From: CAXNKG01 sp964202965
GTDB taxonomy: Bacteria; Acidobacteriota; Vicinamibacteria; Vicinamibacterales; UBA2999
Reading direction: 5' to 3'
Assembly: GCA_964202965.1 (NCBI GenBank)
Contig: CAXNKG010000002.1
Span: 80,952-144,951, forward strand
Length of the DNA stretch: 64,000 nt
In this document: one piece after another, positions 14,385 to 23,040 of the stretch
How positions within the stretch are numbered: the first letter of the stretch is position 1
Layout: each line of letters begins with the position of its first letter
The notes under the pieces: model-generated
The model's input: the letters and a program-made list of their open reading frames with translations, nothing else
What the model was told of the DNA's origin: nothing
Databases searched by the model: none
Program-made: the position numbers and the translations under genes

Positions 14385-16820
14385 CTAGTACGCCATCAAC
14401 AGACGCGCCGCACGTTCGACATCGGCGTCCGACGGCAGGAAGTATTCCTCAAGCGGGGGAGCGTAGGGAACAGGCGTGTCCAGCGCCCCCAGGATTCTCA
14501 CGGGTGCGTCGAGCGATTCGAACGCTTCCTCCTGAATGATCGCCGCCAGGCTCTCGCCGATGCCGCCCGTGCGCGAATCCTCATGGACGATGAGAACGCG
14601 GCCGCAGTGGCGGGCGACGGTGAGCACGGCCTCGCGATCGAGCGGCGCAAGCGTACGCAGATCGAGGACGCTCGCTTCGATCGACTCGTCGGCCAGCCGC
14701 TCGGCGACACGCAACGCCACGTGCACGTAGGCCCCGTACGAGATGATCGCCAGGTCGCTGCCGCTGCGCCTCAGGGCGGCGCGGCCGATCGGCACCGGCG
14801 CCGGCGCGTCGCGTTCGAGCCGCTGCTTGAGACGCGGGTCGCGGTACAGCGCGATGTGCTCGTAAAAGAGTACCGGGTCCGGATCGGCGACGGCCGAGGC
14901 CATGAGCGCGCGCGCGTCGTGCGGCGTTGAAGGCACCACGATCTTGAGCCCGGGCGTGCGGTAGAACCAGGGTTCCGTGTTCTGGCTGTGGTACGGCCCG
15001 GCGTGGCGCAGTCCGCCCCACGGCATGCGGACCACCATCGGGACCGAGCCACCCCACCGGTAGCGGATCTTCGCCGCATTGTTCACGAGCTGATTGAATC
15101 CTGTCGCCACGAAGTCGTTGAACTGCATCTCGCCAATCGGCCGCAGCCCGGCGAGCGCGGAACCGACGCAGACGCCGAGAATGCCGCTTTCGGCGAGCGG
15201 CGCGTTGACCAGGCGATCGCCGAACTCCTTGAGGAGCGGGCGCAGCATCAGGAACGCGTTGCCGTAGCGTCCGCCGACGTCCTCGCCATAGACGAACACG
15301 CGCGGGTCGGCTTCGAGGGCGTCGCGGATGCCGAGCATGATCGCTTCGAGGAACGTCTTCCCGGCCGGATCGCGCGGCGGCCCTTCGTCGACCGATGGAA
15401 GCTCCGGCTCGAGGTCGATACCCAGGCGAACATCGGGATCGAGCACCTCGATGCGGTGGCGCGGCGCCTCGCCGGCACACACGCGGTCGGCCGCCGTCGC
15501 CGGTTCGGGCCACGGCGCGTCGATGACCGCCTGCGCCTCGCGCTCGACGAGGTCGACCGCCTCGCGCTGCCATTTCTCGAGGTCGGCACGCCCGATGACG
15601 CGGTCCGTCACAAGCTGGCGCGCGTACGAGTCGATCGGATCGCGCTTCTTCCAGAGGGCGTACTGCGTGCGGTCCGCGTACCCCTGCTGCGTGAGATCGG
15701 GATAGGTCCAGGAGGCGGGCGGTTCCTTGCCCAGATACAGCATGTCGTCGTGATGGGCGTGCCCACACATCCTGAACGACCGCACTTCGATGAGCGCCGG
15801 CCCCGCGCCGGCGCGCGCGCGGTCGGCCGCCCACGTGAACGCTGCGGCGATCGCCTCGGGATCGGTGCCGTCGATCGTGATGCCGGGAATGCCGTACCCG
15901 ACCGCCTTGTCGGCAAACGTCCGCACCGCCGACTGCTCGTGGACCGGCGTCGAGAGCGCCGTCTGATTGTTCTCGATGCAGAAGATGGCCGGCAGGCGGC
16001 GTGCGGCCGCGAGGCTGATGGCTTCGTGCCACTCTCCCAGAGACGACCCGCCTTCGCCGATGAACGAGAGCGCGACCCGGCCGGATCGCTGGCGGCTGAA
16101 CGCCATCGCCATCCCGGCAATCGTCAGCGTGCTGATCGCGAGCGGAGCGGCTGCCGGCAGAATGCCCCAGTCGAGGTCGCCGAAATGGAGATCGCGGCCG
16201 TCCATCGGCGGACCGGTTTTGCCCATCTGCGCGTTGAGGACGGCGCGCACCATCGCCGGTTCCGGCCGCATGGCCAGTGCGACGCCCAGGTCCCGGATGA
16301 CCGGTCCGACCACGTCACCCTGCCAGCCGAGTTCGGCATCGCGATACGCGGGACCCCGCCGGAGGCGGATCGCAGCCGCGTAGATCGCTTCCTGTCCGAG
16401 CGACCGGAAGCCTTTTCCCTGAAACGGGACGCCGTTGTACTGAACCTCCCCGCTCAGGAAGAACTGCTTGAGGCGATTGTCGACGGCGCGCGTGAGCACC
16501 ATCCCACGCAGGATGTCCCGCCGCTCGTCCGGGGAGAGCGACGCCGCAATGGCTTCGCGTGCCAGGAAGCCGTCGCAGGCGTCGATGAGCGCCGCGCGAG
16601 CCTCATCCGCCTCTACCGATTCCAGGGTGCGGCGGAGCTCGGTCCGCAGCGCCACACGCAGCGATTCGATCCTGGGTGCGTCCCGGTCGGATATCCGCGA
16701 AACGCCGCACCCCTCGAGGGCGTTGCGTACGGCCTGGCCGGCGAAGGGAAACCGCTCGATGACGAATCCGAGCAGCCGGGCGGCAACGCGAGTGCCGGTT
16801 GTGGCAGGCGCCGAGCCCAT
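14385..16820 (-). CDS. Fused 2-oxoacid dehydrogenase E1 alpha-beta (copy 1)
   Basis: 811 residues from ATG 16820; an ATG at 16862 would add 14 residues and run into the methyltransferase start region. The N-terminal extension (about 1-100) is helical. The E1-alpha module carries the thiamine-diphosphate/Mg motif GEGGSSLGEWHE...IENNQTA and a HxHHDD-like segment (CGHAHHDDM). The E1-beta module carries the transketolase Pyr domain (VYGEDVGGRYG) and a C-terminal domain (VLIVHEDSRTGGIG). It decarboxylates a 2-oxoacid and loads the lipoyl arm of E2. Pyruvate or branched-chain substrates cannot be told apart here. A second fused E1 is at 46237. Confidence 0.88.
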   Translation of the reverse strand: MGSAPATTGTRVAARLLGFVIERFPFAGQAVRNALEGCGVSRISDRDAPRIESLRVALRTELRRTLESVEADEARAALIDACDGFLAREAIAASLSPDERRDILRGMVLTRAVDNRLKQFFLSGEVQYNGVPFQGKGFRSLGQEAIYAAAIRLRRGPAYRDAELGWQGDVVGPVIRDLGVALAMRPEPAMVRAVLNAQMGKTGPPMDGRDLHFGDLDWGILPAAAPLAISTLTIAGMAMAFSRQRSGRVALSFIGEGGSSLGEWHEAISLAAARRLPAIFCIENNQTALSTPVHEQSAVRTFADKAVGYGIPGITIDGTDPEAIAAAFTWAADRARAGAGPALIEVRSFRMCGHAHHDDMLYLGKEPPASWTYPDLTQQGYADRTQYALWKKRDPIDSYARQLVTDRVIGRADLEKWQREAVDLVEREAQAVIDAPWPEPATAADRVCAGEAPRHRIEVLDPDVRLGIDLEPELPSVDEGPPRDPAGKTFLEAIMLGIRDALEADPRVFVYGEDVGGRYGNAFLMLRPLLKEFGDRLVNAPLAESGILGVCVGSALAGLRPIGEMQFNDFVATGFNQLVNNAAKIRYRWGGSVPMVVRMPWGGLRHAGPYHSQNTEPWFYRTPGLKIVVPSTPHDARALMASAVADPDPVLFYEHIALYRDPRLKQRLERDAPAPVPIGRAALRRSGSDLAIISYGAYVHVALRVAERLADESIEASVLDLRTLAPLDREAVLTVARHCGRVLIVHEDSRTGGIGESLAAIIQEEAFESLDAPVRILGALDTPVPYAPPLEEYFLPSDADVERAARLLMAY

Positions 16821-16846
16821 TGGGCGATCATGGTAACTCTCTGCCT

Positions 16847-17683
16847 GTGACAACTCCCACACACTTCAAGGGCTGGGCGATGCCGGGACCCGTTCCGCCA
16901 GGCGCCCTGTCGCCCCCCGGCGTCGGTCCCGACGAGACGCTCGACGCGATCAGCGGCCACTTCCGCCTGTTCCAGCTGCGCGAGGGGCACCGATTTTCGA
17001 CTGACGATCTGCTGACGGCCTGGTATGGGACGAGCTGGGCGCCGTCGGCGCGCCAGGTCCTGGACCTCGGCTCCGGGATCGGCTCGGTCGGGATGATGGC
17101 CGCGTGGCGGCTGCCGGGAGCGCGATTCGTCACGGTCGAGGCTCAGGAGGGGAGCGTCGCGCTCGCGCGGAAGTCGGCCGTCTACAACGGACTCGACGAT
17201 CGCTACGACATCCGGCAGGGCGACTTTCGCGACGCCTCGGTTCTCCGTGCCGACGAACGGTTCGATCTCGTTCTTGGCAGCCCGCCGTACTTCCCGCCCG
17301 GGACGGGCGCCGAAGGGGACCATCCGCAGAAAGTGGCGTGCCGCTTCGAGCTGCGGGGCGACGCCGCCGACTACGCCCGCGCTGCGGCGCGCCATCTCAG
17401 GACGGGTGGACTGTTCGCGTGCGTGTATCCGGAGAGCCGCCGCGACTATCTCGAACAGGCCGCCCGAGACTGCGCCCTGGCGCTCGTGCGCCGGCGCGCG
17501 GTGGTGTTCAAGGAAGGCGATCCCCCGCTCATCAGCCTGTTCGGGTTCGTACGCGCCTCCGATCTGCCCGAGGGCTTTCGCGAGCGGACATTCGTCGAGC
17601 CGCCGCTGGTCATCAGGACGGCGGATGGCTCCGTTCATCCGGAGTACGCCGTCCTGAAGCTCGCTATCGGGTTTCCGCCGTAG
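16847..17683 (+). CDS. TrmN6-like SAM-dependent methyltransferase
   Basis: 278 residues from GTG 16847; an ATG at 16880 is possible. The Rossmann methyltransferase motif DLGSGIGSVG (SAM binding) is followed by an acidic residue (VEAQEGSVALA) and the amino-methyltransferase signature GSPPYFPP, a variant of NPPY. The RFSTDDLLTAWYG segment near the N-terminus is typical of the tRNA1(Val) adenine37-N6 methyltransferase family (YfiC/TrmN6). Substrate assignment is by family only. It is divergent from E1 with a 26-bp gap and convergent with the next gene with a 3-bp gap. Confidence 0.8.
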   Translation: MTTPTHFKGWAMPGPVPPGALSPPGVGPDETLDAISGHFRLFQLREGHRFSTDDLLTAWYGTSWAPSARQVLDLGSGIGSVGMMAAWRLPGARFVTVEAQEGSVALARKSAVYNGLDDRYDIRQGDFRDASVLRADERFDLVLGSPPYFPPGTGAEGDHPQKVACRFELRGDAADYARAAARHLRTGGLFACVYPESRRDYLEQAARDCALALVRRRAVVFKEGDPPLISLFGFVRASDLPEGFRERTFVEPPLVIRTADGSVHPEYAVLKLAIGFPP

Positions 17684-17686
17684 AGG

Positions 17687-18766
17687 CTACGCCCTCGGGC
17701 CGGCAGCGGTCATCGCGGACGTAACGGCCTTCGTCATATCCGCCGTTTTCGCCGTGCCGCCAAGGTCTGGGGTCCTGACCTTGGCGTTCCCGATAACGCC
17801 CTCGATGGCCTTCAGGATGCTGTCGTGAGCGGCGCGCTCGCCGAGGTGATCGAGCATCATCGCGCCCGCCCAGATCGCCGCAATCGGGTTCGCGATGCCC
17901 TTGCCGGCAATGTCGGGCGCCGAGCCGTGAATCGGCTCGAACATCGAGGGCGTCGTCCGATCGGGGTTGATGTTCCCGCTCGGGCCGACGCCCAGGCTCC
18001 CTGAAATCGCCGACCCGACGTCAGTGAGAATGTCGCCGAAGAGATTCGAGGCGACGATGACGTCGAGCGTCTGTGGCGCGGTGATCATCCGCGCGGCCAG
18101 CGCGTCCACGTGGTACTTGCGGTACTCGATATCGGGAAAGTCCTTCGCGATCTCGCCGACGACCTCGTCCCACAGGACCATCGCGTGCTGGAGGGCGTTC
18201 GATTTCGTCGCGCTCGCCAGCATCTTCCGCGGCCTTGTGCGGGCAAATGTGAAAGCGTAGCGGGCGATGCGATCGATGCCGCGCCTGGTGAAGACCCCCG
18301 TCTGCTCGGCAAGTTCGTCCGGCGTGCCGGCGTGCAGCCGCCCGCCGATGCCGCAGTACTCGCCTTCCGAGTTCTCTCGCACGCAGACCATGTCGATGTC
18401 CGCGGCGCCGCGCCCGGCCAGCGGCGACGTGATGCCGGGGAGCAGCCGCATGGGCCGCAGATTCACATACTGGCGGAGGCGCTGCCGCAGCGGCAGGATC
18501 AGCTCGCGGGCCGAGATGTGATCAGCCACGCGCGGGTCGCCGATGGCGCCAAGGTAGATCGCGTCGAACTTCATGACCTGTTCGATCGCGTCCCCGTCGA
18601 GCATGCGGCCATGCTGCAGGTAGAACTCCGAGCCCCAGTCAAATTCGGTGAAGTCGCACCGGAACCCGCCACGCGACGCGGCGATCGTCATGACCTCCAT
18701 GCCGGCGGGGATGACTTCCTGTCCAATGCCGTCGCCGGCAATCACTGCAATACGGTAGGTTTTCAT
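17687..18766 (-). CDS. Tartrate/D-malate dehydrogenase-type decarboxylating dehydrogenase
   Basis: 359 residues from ATG 18766 (MKTYRIAVIAGDGIG). It belongs to the isocitrate/isopropylmalate dehydrogenase superfamily: AGDGIGQEV, the substrate Arg cluster in QYVNLRPMR, the VRENSEGEY loop, the catalytic Tyr/Lys region, and the metal Asp residues in NLFGDILTDVGSAISG. The YLGAIGDPRVADH and ENSEGEYCGIGG variants match tartrate dehydrogenase/D-malate dehydrogenase (TtuC/DmlA) better than LeuB or Icd. It may be co-transcribed downstream of nothing obvious; the symporter on the same strand lies upstream across 48 bp in the opposite reading order (its stop at 18815). Confidence 0.82.
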   Translation of the reverse strand: MKTYRIAVIAGDGIGQEVIPAGMEVMTIAASRGGFRCDFTEFDWGSEFYLQHGRMLDGDAIEQVMKFDAIYLGAIGDPRVADHISARELILPLRQRLRQYVNLRPMRLLPGITSPLAGRGAADIDMVCVRENSEGEYCGIGGRLHAGTPDELAEQTGVFTRRGIDRIARYAFTFARTRPRKMLASATKSNALQHAMVLWDEVVGEIAKDFPDIEYRKYHVDALAARMITAPQTLDVIVASNLFGDILTDVGSAISGSLGVGPSGNINPDRTTPSMFEPIHGSAPDIAGKGIANPIAAIWAGAMMLDHLGERAAHDSILKAIEGVIGNAKVRTPDLGGTAKTADMTKAVTSAMTAAGPRA

Positions 18767-18814
18767 GTCAGGGATCAATCGTAGTGCAGACGGCGGCTCC
18801 TCGGCTCGATGCGG

Positions 18815-20215
18815 CTATCTCGCCGCGGAACCCGCCCCACGTGAGAAAGGGATCGCGATGGCGAAGGCGAGCGCCGCGGCCGCGAGACCCGTCAGCGTGG
18901 GATCGAGCCAGCGAGACGATCCCGCAAAGCCGAATCGTACCGTGAGGAGCGTCGCGACGCCGGCGACGATGGCGGCCAGCGCGGCAGCGGACCCGGGCCG
19001 CTTCGTGTACAGGCCGGCAATCACGGGGACGAAGAGGCTGACGCCGAGCAGGGAATAGAAGATCGTCAGCGCACTGATGACCGTCGCCAGGTAGATCGAC
19101 AGCAGCACCCCGGCGGCCCCGCCCGCACACGCGGCAATTCGCGCGACCCGCAGCAGGTCGGCATCCGAGGCGCCGGGGTTGATATGGCGCTTGTACAGGT
19201 CCTTCGACGCCGACGTCGAGATCATGAAGAGGATCGCATCGCAGGTATCGACCTCCGTGGAGAACACCGCGGCCAGCGCCAGCGCGCCCAGCCAGGCCGG
19301 GAGCTGTTCCCGGAGCAGCGTCGGAAGCACGAGGTTCGGGTCGGCGATGTCGGGCAGCGTGGCGCGCGCGGTCATTCCAAGCAGCACCGGCAGGAACGCG
19401 AACAGCATCAGCGCAACAGCGTTGAGAGCGACGCCCACCGTCACGGCCCGTGCGCTCGACGCACCGTAGGCTTTCTGAATGAGCCCCGGCGACACGATGA
19501 ACGCTGGTCCCGTGAGAAAGAGCAGCGTCCAGCCGGACCCCGCGCCCGCGGAATATCCGAAGTCGCTGAAGTGTGCGGGCGAAGCCGCGAACAGCGCGCC
19601 GAGGCCGCCGACTGTCCCGAGGACGAAGGGGAGCGCGAACAGGAATCCCACGAGCATGACAACGAGCTGCACGGAGTTGACCATTGCGGTGCCGAGCAGC
19701 CCGCCCGCCGCGAAGTAGATCGTCATGATCGAGCCGCCAATGAGCGACCCGACCCAGCGCGGCGCACCGGTCAGGACGTTCAGGATGGCGGCCCCCGCGA
19801 TGATCTGCCCCGCGAGGATGGCGAGTGAGCCAATCAGGAGGAGTACCGTGATGACGGCACGCACCCCAGGCCCGTACCGAAATTCGAGAAAGTCGCCGGT
19901 GGTGAAGAAGCCGTGCTCCTTGGCCAGCGCCCAGATGCGCGGACCGACCCAGAAGGCCAGGACGAGCGACGCCAGCCCCGCCGATCCGCTCCACCACCAC
20001 GCGCTGATCCCGTCTCGATAGGCGAGTCCCGCGACGCCGACCGTCGCCCCTGACCCGATATTGGCCGCGAGCATCGACGAGAAGATCAGCCCCGGTCCGA
20101 GCCGGCGTCCGGCGACGAAGAAATCGCCGCTCGTCCGGATCAGGCGCGACGTCCAGAGCCCGAGGCCGACGACGGCCAGGGAGTACACGACGAGCAGGAC
20201 GAGATGGATGCTCAC
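18815..20215 (-). CDS. Sodium:solute symporter family transporter
   Basis: About 466 residues from GTG 20215, chosen because the first membrane helix starts at once (VSIHLVLLVVYSLAVVGL); a longer frame would add 86 polar residues through the repeat region. It has roughly 13 hydrophobic helices and the SSS patterns GDFFVAGRRLG, NIGSGATVGVAG, and the GDFLEFRYGP loop. It imports an organic solute with Na+; the substrate is not readable. The gene lies directly upstream of the tartrate/malate dehydrogenase, which hints at an organic acid. Confidence 0.88.
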   Translation of the reverse strand: MSIHLVLLVVYSLAVVGLGLWTSRLIRTSGDFFVAGRRLGPGLIFSSMLAANIGSGATVGVAGLAYRDGISAWWWSGSAGLASLVLAFWVGPRIWALAKEHGFFTTGDFLEFRYGPGVRAVITVLLLIGSLAILAGQIIAGAAILNVLTGAPRWVGSLIGGSIMTIYFAAGGLLGTAMVNSVQLVVMLVGFLFALPFVLGTVGGLGALFAASPAHFSDFGYSAGAGSGWTLLFLTGPAFIVSPGLIQKAYGASSARAVTVGVALNAVALMLFAFLPVLLGMTARATLPDIADPNLVLPTLLREQLPAWLGALALAAVFSTEVDTCDAILFMISTSASKDLYKRHINPGASDADLLRVARIAACAGGAAGVLLSIYLATVISALTIFYSLLGVSLFVPVIAGLYTKRPGSAAALAAIVAGVATLLTVRFGFAGSSRWLDPTLTGLAAAALAFAIAIPFSRGAGSAAR

Positions 20216-20227
20216 CGAGGCAACCCC

Positions 20228-20285
20228 CAACTCCCAGGAAGCCAACTCCCACGTCGGGAGTTGTGGAGCTGGGCGTTGGGAGTTG
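20228..20285. repeat. CAACTCCC direct and inverted repeats (7-bp spaced)
   Basis: CAACTCCC occurs at 20228 and 20243, and its complement GGGAGTTG at 20256 and 20278, giving possible hairpins immediately upstream of the symporter start and downstream of the P1 peptidase start-to-stop unit. Unit spacing follows multiples near 7 bp. A very similar element lies at 57160. Confidence 0.8.
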
Positions 20286-20288
20286 ATG

Positions 20289-21368
20289 TCACTTGAATCG
20301 TGCGGGCACGGTGCCCAGGTCTCTGGCGGCTGGGAGGCCGCCGAGGCTCGTCGCCTGCGTGGCAGCGCGCACGATGGCGTCGGAGAGCACCTCGGCGGCA
20401 AGCGCGCCGATAAGGCTCGCATCGGCGGTACCGGACCACCGGCCGGTTGCGAGCGCAAACACCGTATCGCCATCGCCGACCGTGTGGGAGGGGCTTATCG
20501 CTCTCGAGATGCCGTCGTCGGCCATCAAGGCCACGCGGTTGGTTTCCGTCTTGGTCAGGCGGGCGTTCGTCGCCACGACGGCGATCGTCGTGTTCTCCGC
20601 TGGGCGCGGAGCGGGAGCCCGTAGCAGGCCTCCCTCACGAAGCAACCTACGGGCATCGGCGAGGGCTTTGCCGTCCACGGTGCGCACGCCGGCAACCACA
20701 TTGCCCGTTGCCGGATCGATGACATCGCCAACAGAATTGACCGCGGCAATCGCGGCAACTACCAGGCCATTGGGAAGTCGGATCGAGGCCGAACCAAGGC
20801 CGCCCTTCATGGCTCGTTGCCGTCCGGCGACCATCCCCACGACCGCGCCCGTCCCCGCTCCGACGTTTCCCTCAGCGACGAGAGCGTCAGACGCGGCCTG
20901 CGCGGCGCGATATCCGCAGTCGGCAGTCGGCCGGATTCTAGGGTCCCCTCCGAACGGCAAGTCGAACAGCACCGCCGCCGGCACGATCGGAACGACGCCC
21001 GCCGCGCCTACATTCCATCCAATCTTGCGTTCTTCGAGATACCGCACCACGCCTTGTGCGGCGTCGAGGCCATACGCGCTGCCGCCTGTCAGCACAATGG
21101 CGTTGACCTTGTCGACCATGTTGAGTGGGTCGAGCAGATCCGTTTCACGTGTACCGGGAGCAGCGCCGCGCTGGGAGACTCCGCCTGGTGCCCCCTCGCC
21201 ATCCACGAGGATCACCGTACAGCCCGTCGGGCGTTCGGTCAGCGTGACATGGCCGACCCTCAAGCCGTCGACTTCGGTGAGCCCCTTACTGCGCACCGGA
21301 GTTGACTGAGCGAAGGTCGCGGCCACCCACAACGCCGTGACGGTGAGCGCCAGGCCGATCTGTTTCAT
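20289..21368 (-). CDS. Secreted P1 (S58, DmpA-like) aminopeptidase
   Basis: 359 residues with a signal peptide (MKQIGLALTVTALWVAATFA). It has family S58 features: LRVGHVTL, the TGGSAYGLDAA motif, GAGTGAVVG, and the autoproteolysis/nucleophile site GGLGSASIR, where cleavage before Ser would expose it as the N-terminal nucleophile. Members are L-aminopeptidase/D-amidase or beta-peptidyl aminopeptidases; export here suggests peptide scavenging. It starts 3 bp after the stop of the upstream hydrolase gene, so the two form an operon. Confidence 0.9.
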   Translation of the reverse strand: MKQIGLALTVTALWVAATFAQSTPVRSKGLTEVDGLRVGHVTLTERPTGCTVILVDGEGAPGGVSQRGAAPGTRETDLLDPLNMVDKVNAIVLTGGSAYGLDAAQGVVRYLEERKIGWNVGAAGVVPIVPAAVLFDLPFGGDPRIRPTADCGYRAAQAASDALVAEGNVGAGTGAVVGMVAGRQRAMKGGLGSASIRLPNGLVVAAIAAVNSVGDVIDPATGNVVAGVRTVDGKALADARRLLREGGLLRAPAPRPAENTTIAVVATNARLTKTETNRVALMADDGISRAISPSHTVGDGDTVFALATGRWSGTADASLIGALAAEVLSDAIVRAATQATSLGGLPAARDLGTVPARFK

Positions 21369-21371
21369 AAC

Positions 21372-23018
21372 TTATCGAATGCCCTGGAATGCTTTGGTCA
21401 GCCATTCGGCAATCGCCTTCGTCGCATCCATGCCGAGCGTACGATCTTTCAGCACCGGATACTCGCGGGGATCTCCGGTAATCGCGGGCACCAGCAGATG
21501 GTTCACTTCGCGAACCGTCACCACGGCGACCGCGCGCGGCCGGCCCTTCTGCGCAAGCTCGGCCAGGCGATCGACGTGCGCGACCGGCACTTCGGCATCC
21601 AGGTCGCCGTGGATGAAGAGCACCGGCTGGCGCACGTCCTGAATGACGCGCGCGGGGTCGAACGCCAGAAAGCCCTGGAACCAGGGGGTGTCCGCCTGCT
21701 TGCGCACGTCGGCCGGGAGCGCCTCCCACCCCTTGCCGGTGGCCACCGCCGCGTTGATGCGGCGTTGCTGCTCGATCCGTTCGACGCGTTCCGCGGGCGT
21801 GAGATTCATCCGGTCGAGCACGTGCCGCTGGCGCTCGAGGACGCGCTCCGCACCCGGTGTGGAGGGCGCCGCAATGCTGACGACGGCTGCGATCCGGCGT
21901 TCGCGGGTAGCGGCGAGAAGCGCCGTCCACGCCCCTTCGTTGTGGCCGGCGAGCGCGATGCGATCGCGGTCCACGTCACGGCGGTTCGACAGCCACCGGA
22001 CGACCGCCAGCGCGTCCTCGGCGTGATCGGTCAGCGTTGCCGATTCGGCCCGGCCGCCGCTCTGGCCGTGGCCGCGCTTGTCGAAGCGGACCACCAGGAA
22101 TCCCGCATCGGCAAGCGCTCCTGCCAGCTGGCCGATAACCGCGATGCCCCCAACCACCCCGTCGCGCTCATTGGCGGCTTCGCTGGCAAGGAGGACGACG
22201 GCGGGAAGGCGGGTCACGGCTGCGCCGTCCTTCTTCGCCGCGGCCGGCCACGTCAGGGTGGCTCCAAGGTTGAAGCCGGCGGCCGGGACGTTCACCGATT
22301 CGTCGGTCGGATTCGAGTGCACGACGGTTCGCGACGTCGCGGCCGCGACGTCATCGCGCATGACCTCGACGCCCTGTCCTGGAATGCTGACGCGAACGAG
22401 TGCCCCGCTTTCGTCGGCGTAGACGCTCAGAGGAATGACGCCGCGCGCCACAGTCAGGGCGAGGCCGTACCGGCGGAGTGTAAAGGCCGATGTTCCGACC
22501 TGCACGCGCTCGCTATCCGAATTGATCAGCCGCAGCGTTCCCTGCGTGCCGGGGCCGATAAAGGCCGGGAACTCCTGTCCTGGCTGTGCAGACGCCAGGC
22601 GGCGCGTCAGGGCTTCGTATGACGCGAAGAAGACGTTGGGGAGGATGACCACCTGCGGCGAAACGGTGTCGCTCTGCGTGACACCCTGGCCACCGTCGAA
22701 GCCTTTCGTCGCGGCGGTCGTGCCCGAGAAGGTGGTGTACAGCGCGGTGTTGCTTCCGTTGACTGCCGCCTCGAGGTCGAACGCCTCGGCGGTCCCATCC
22801 GCGCGATAGCGAACCTCCGCGCGCTGGATGACCACGTCCTGCGAGCCCGTGAGACGTCCTTTTCCGGTGATGGTGAGCGTGCCGTCGGTGGTCTGGACGG
22901 TGACATCCTCCCGGCCGATGACCATTCCGCCCACGAAGACGGTGTACCCGCGCTGTTGTGCCGACACCGGCGCCGCGCAAAGCAGCAGCGCGGCCCAGAT
23001 AAGATAGCGGGCAGGCAT
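21372..23018 (-). CDS. Secreted alpha/beta hydrolase with Asn at the nucleophile position
   Basis: 548 residues from ATG 23018, which opens a signal peptide (MPARYLIWAALLLCAAPVSA). The N-terminal half (about 25-250) is a beta-rich domain. The C-terminal half is an alpha/beta hydrolase with VVRFDKRGHGQS, the nucleophile elbow AGHNEGAW, the acid FIHGDLDAEVP and the His of VNHLLVP. The elbow normally reads GHSEG; here the codon is AAC (Asn), so Ser-hydrolase activity is unlikely unless another residue takes over. Partnered with the P1 peptidase 3 bp downstream. Confidence 0.82.
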   Translation of the reverse strand: MPARYLIWAALLLCAAPVSAQQRGYTVFVGGMVIGREDVTVQTTDGTLTITGKGRLTGSQDVVIQRAEVRYRADGTAEAFDLEAAVNGSNTALYTTFSGTTAATKGFDGGQGVTQSDTVSPQVVILPNVFFASYEALTRRLASAQPGQEFPAFIGPGTQGTLRLINSDSERVQVGTSAFTLRRYGLALTVARGVIPLSVYADESGALVRVSIPGQGVEVMRDDVAAATSRTVVHSNPTDESVNVPAAGFNLGATLTWPAAAKKDGAAVTRLPAVVLLASEAANERDGVVGGIAVIGQLAGALADAGFLVVRFDKRGHGQSGGRAESATLTDHAEDALAVVRWLSNRRDVDRDRIALAGHNEGAWTALLAATRERRIAAVVSIAAPSTPGAERVLERQRHVLDRMNLTPAERVERIEQQRRINAAVATGKGWEALPADVRKQADTPWFQGFLAFDPARVIQDVRQPVLFIHGDLDAEVPVAHVDRLAELAQKGRPRAVAVVTVREVNHLLVPAITGDPREYPVLKDRTLGMDATKAIAEWLTKAFQGIR

Positions 23019-23040
23019 CAGCCGGATCGTATCAATCTTC

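Noticed and set aside
14988..16850. 620-codon open frame on the plus strand opposite the fused E1
   Set aside because: Its composition (Arg, Asp, Gly and His rich) and lack of domains fit an antisense shadow of the strongly supported E1; high G+C makes such frames common.
18768..20252. 494-codon frame over the sodium:solute symporter
   Set aside because: It is a shifted reading of the symporter; only the 18815-20215 frame shows membrane helices and SSS motifs.
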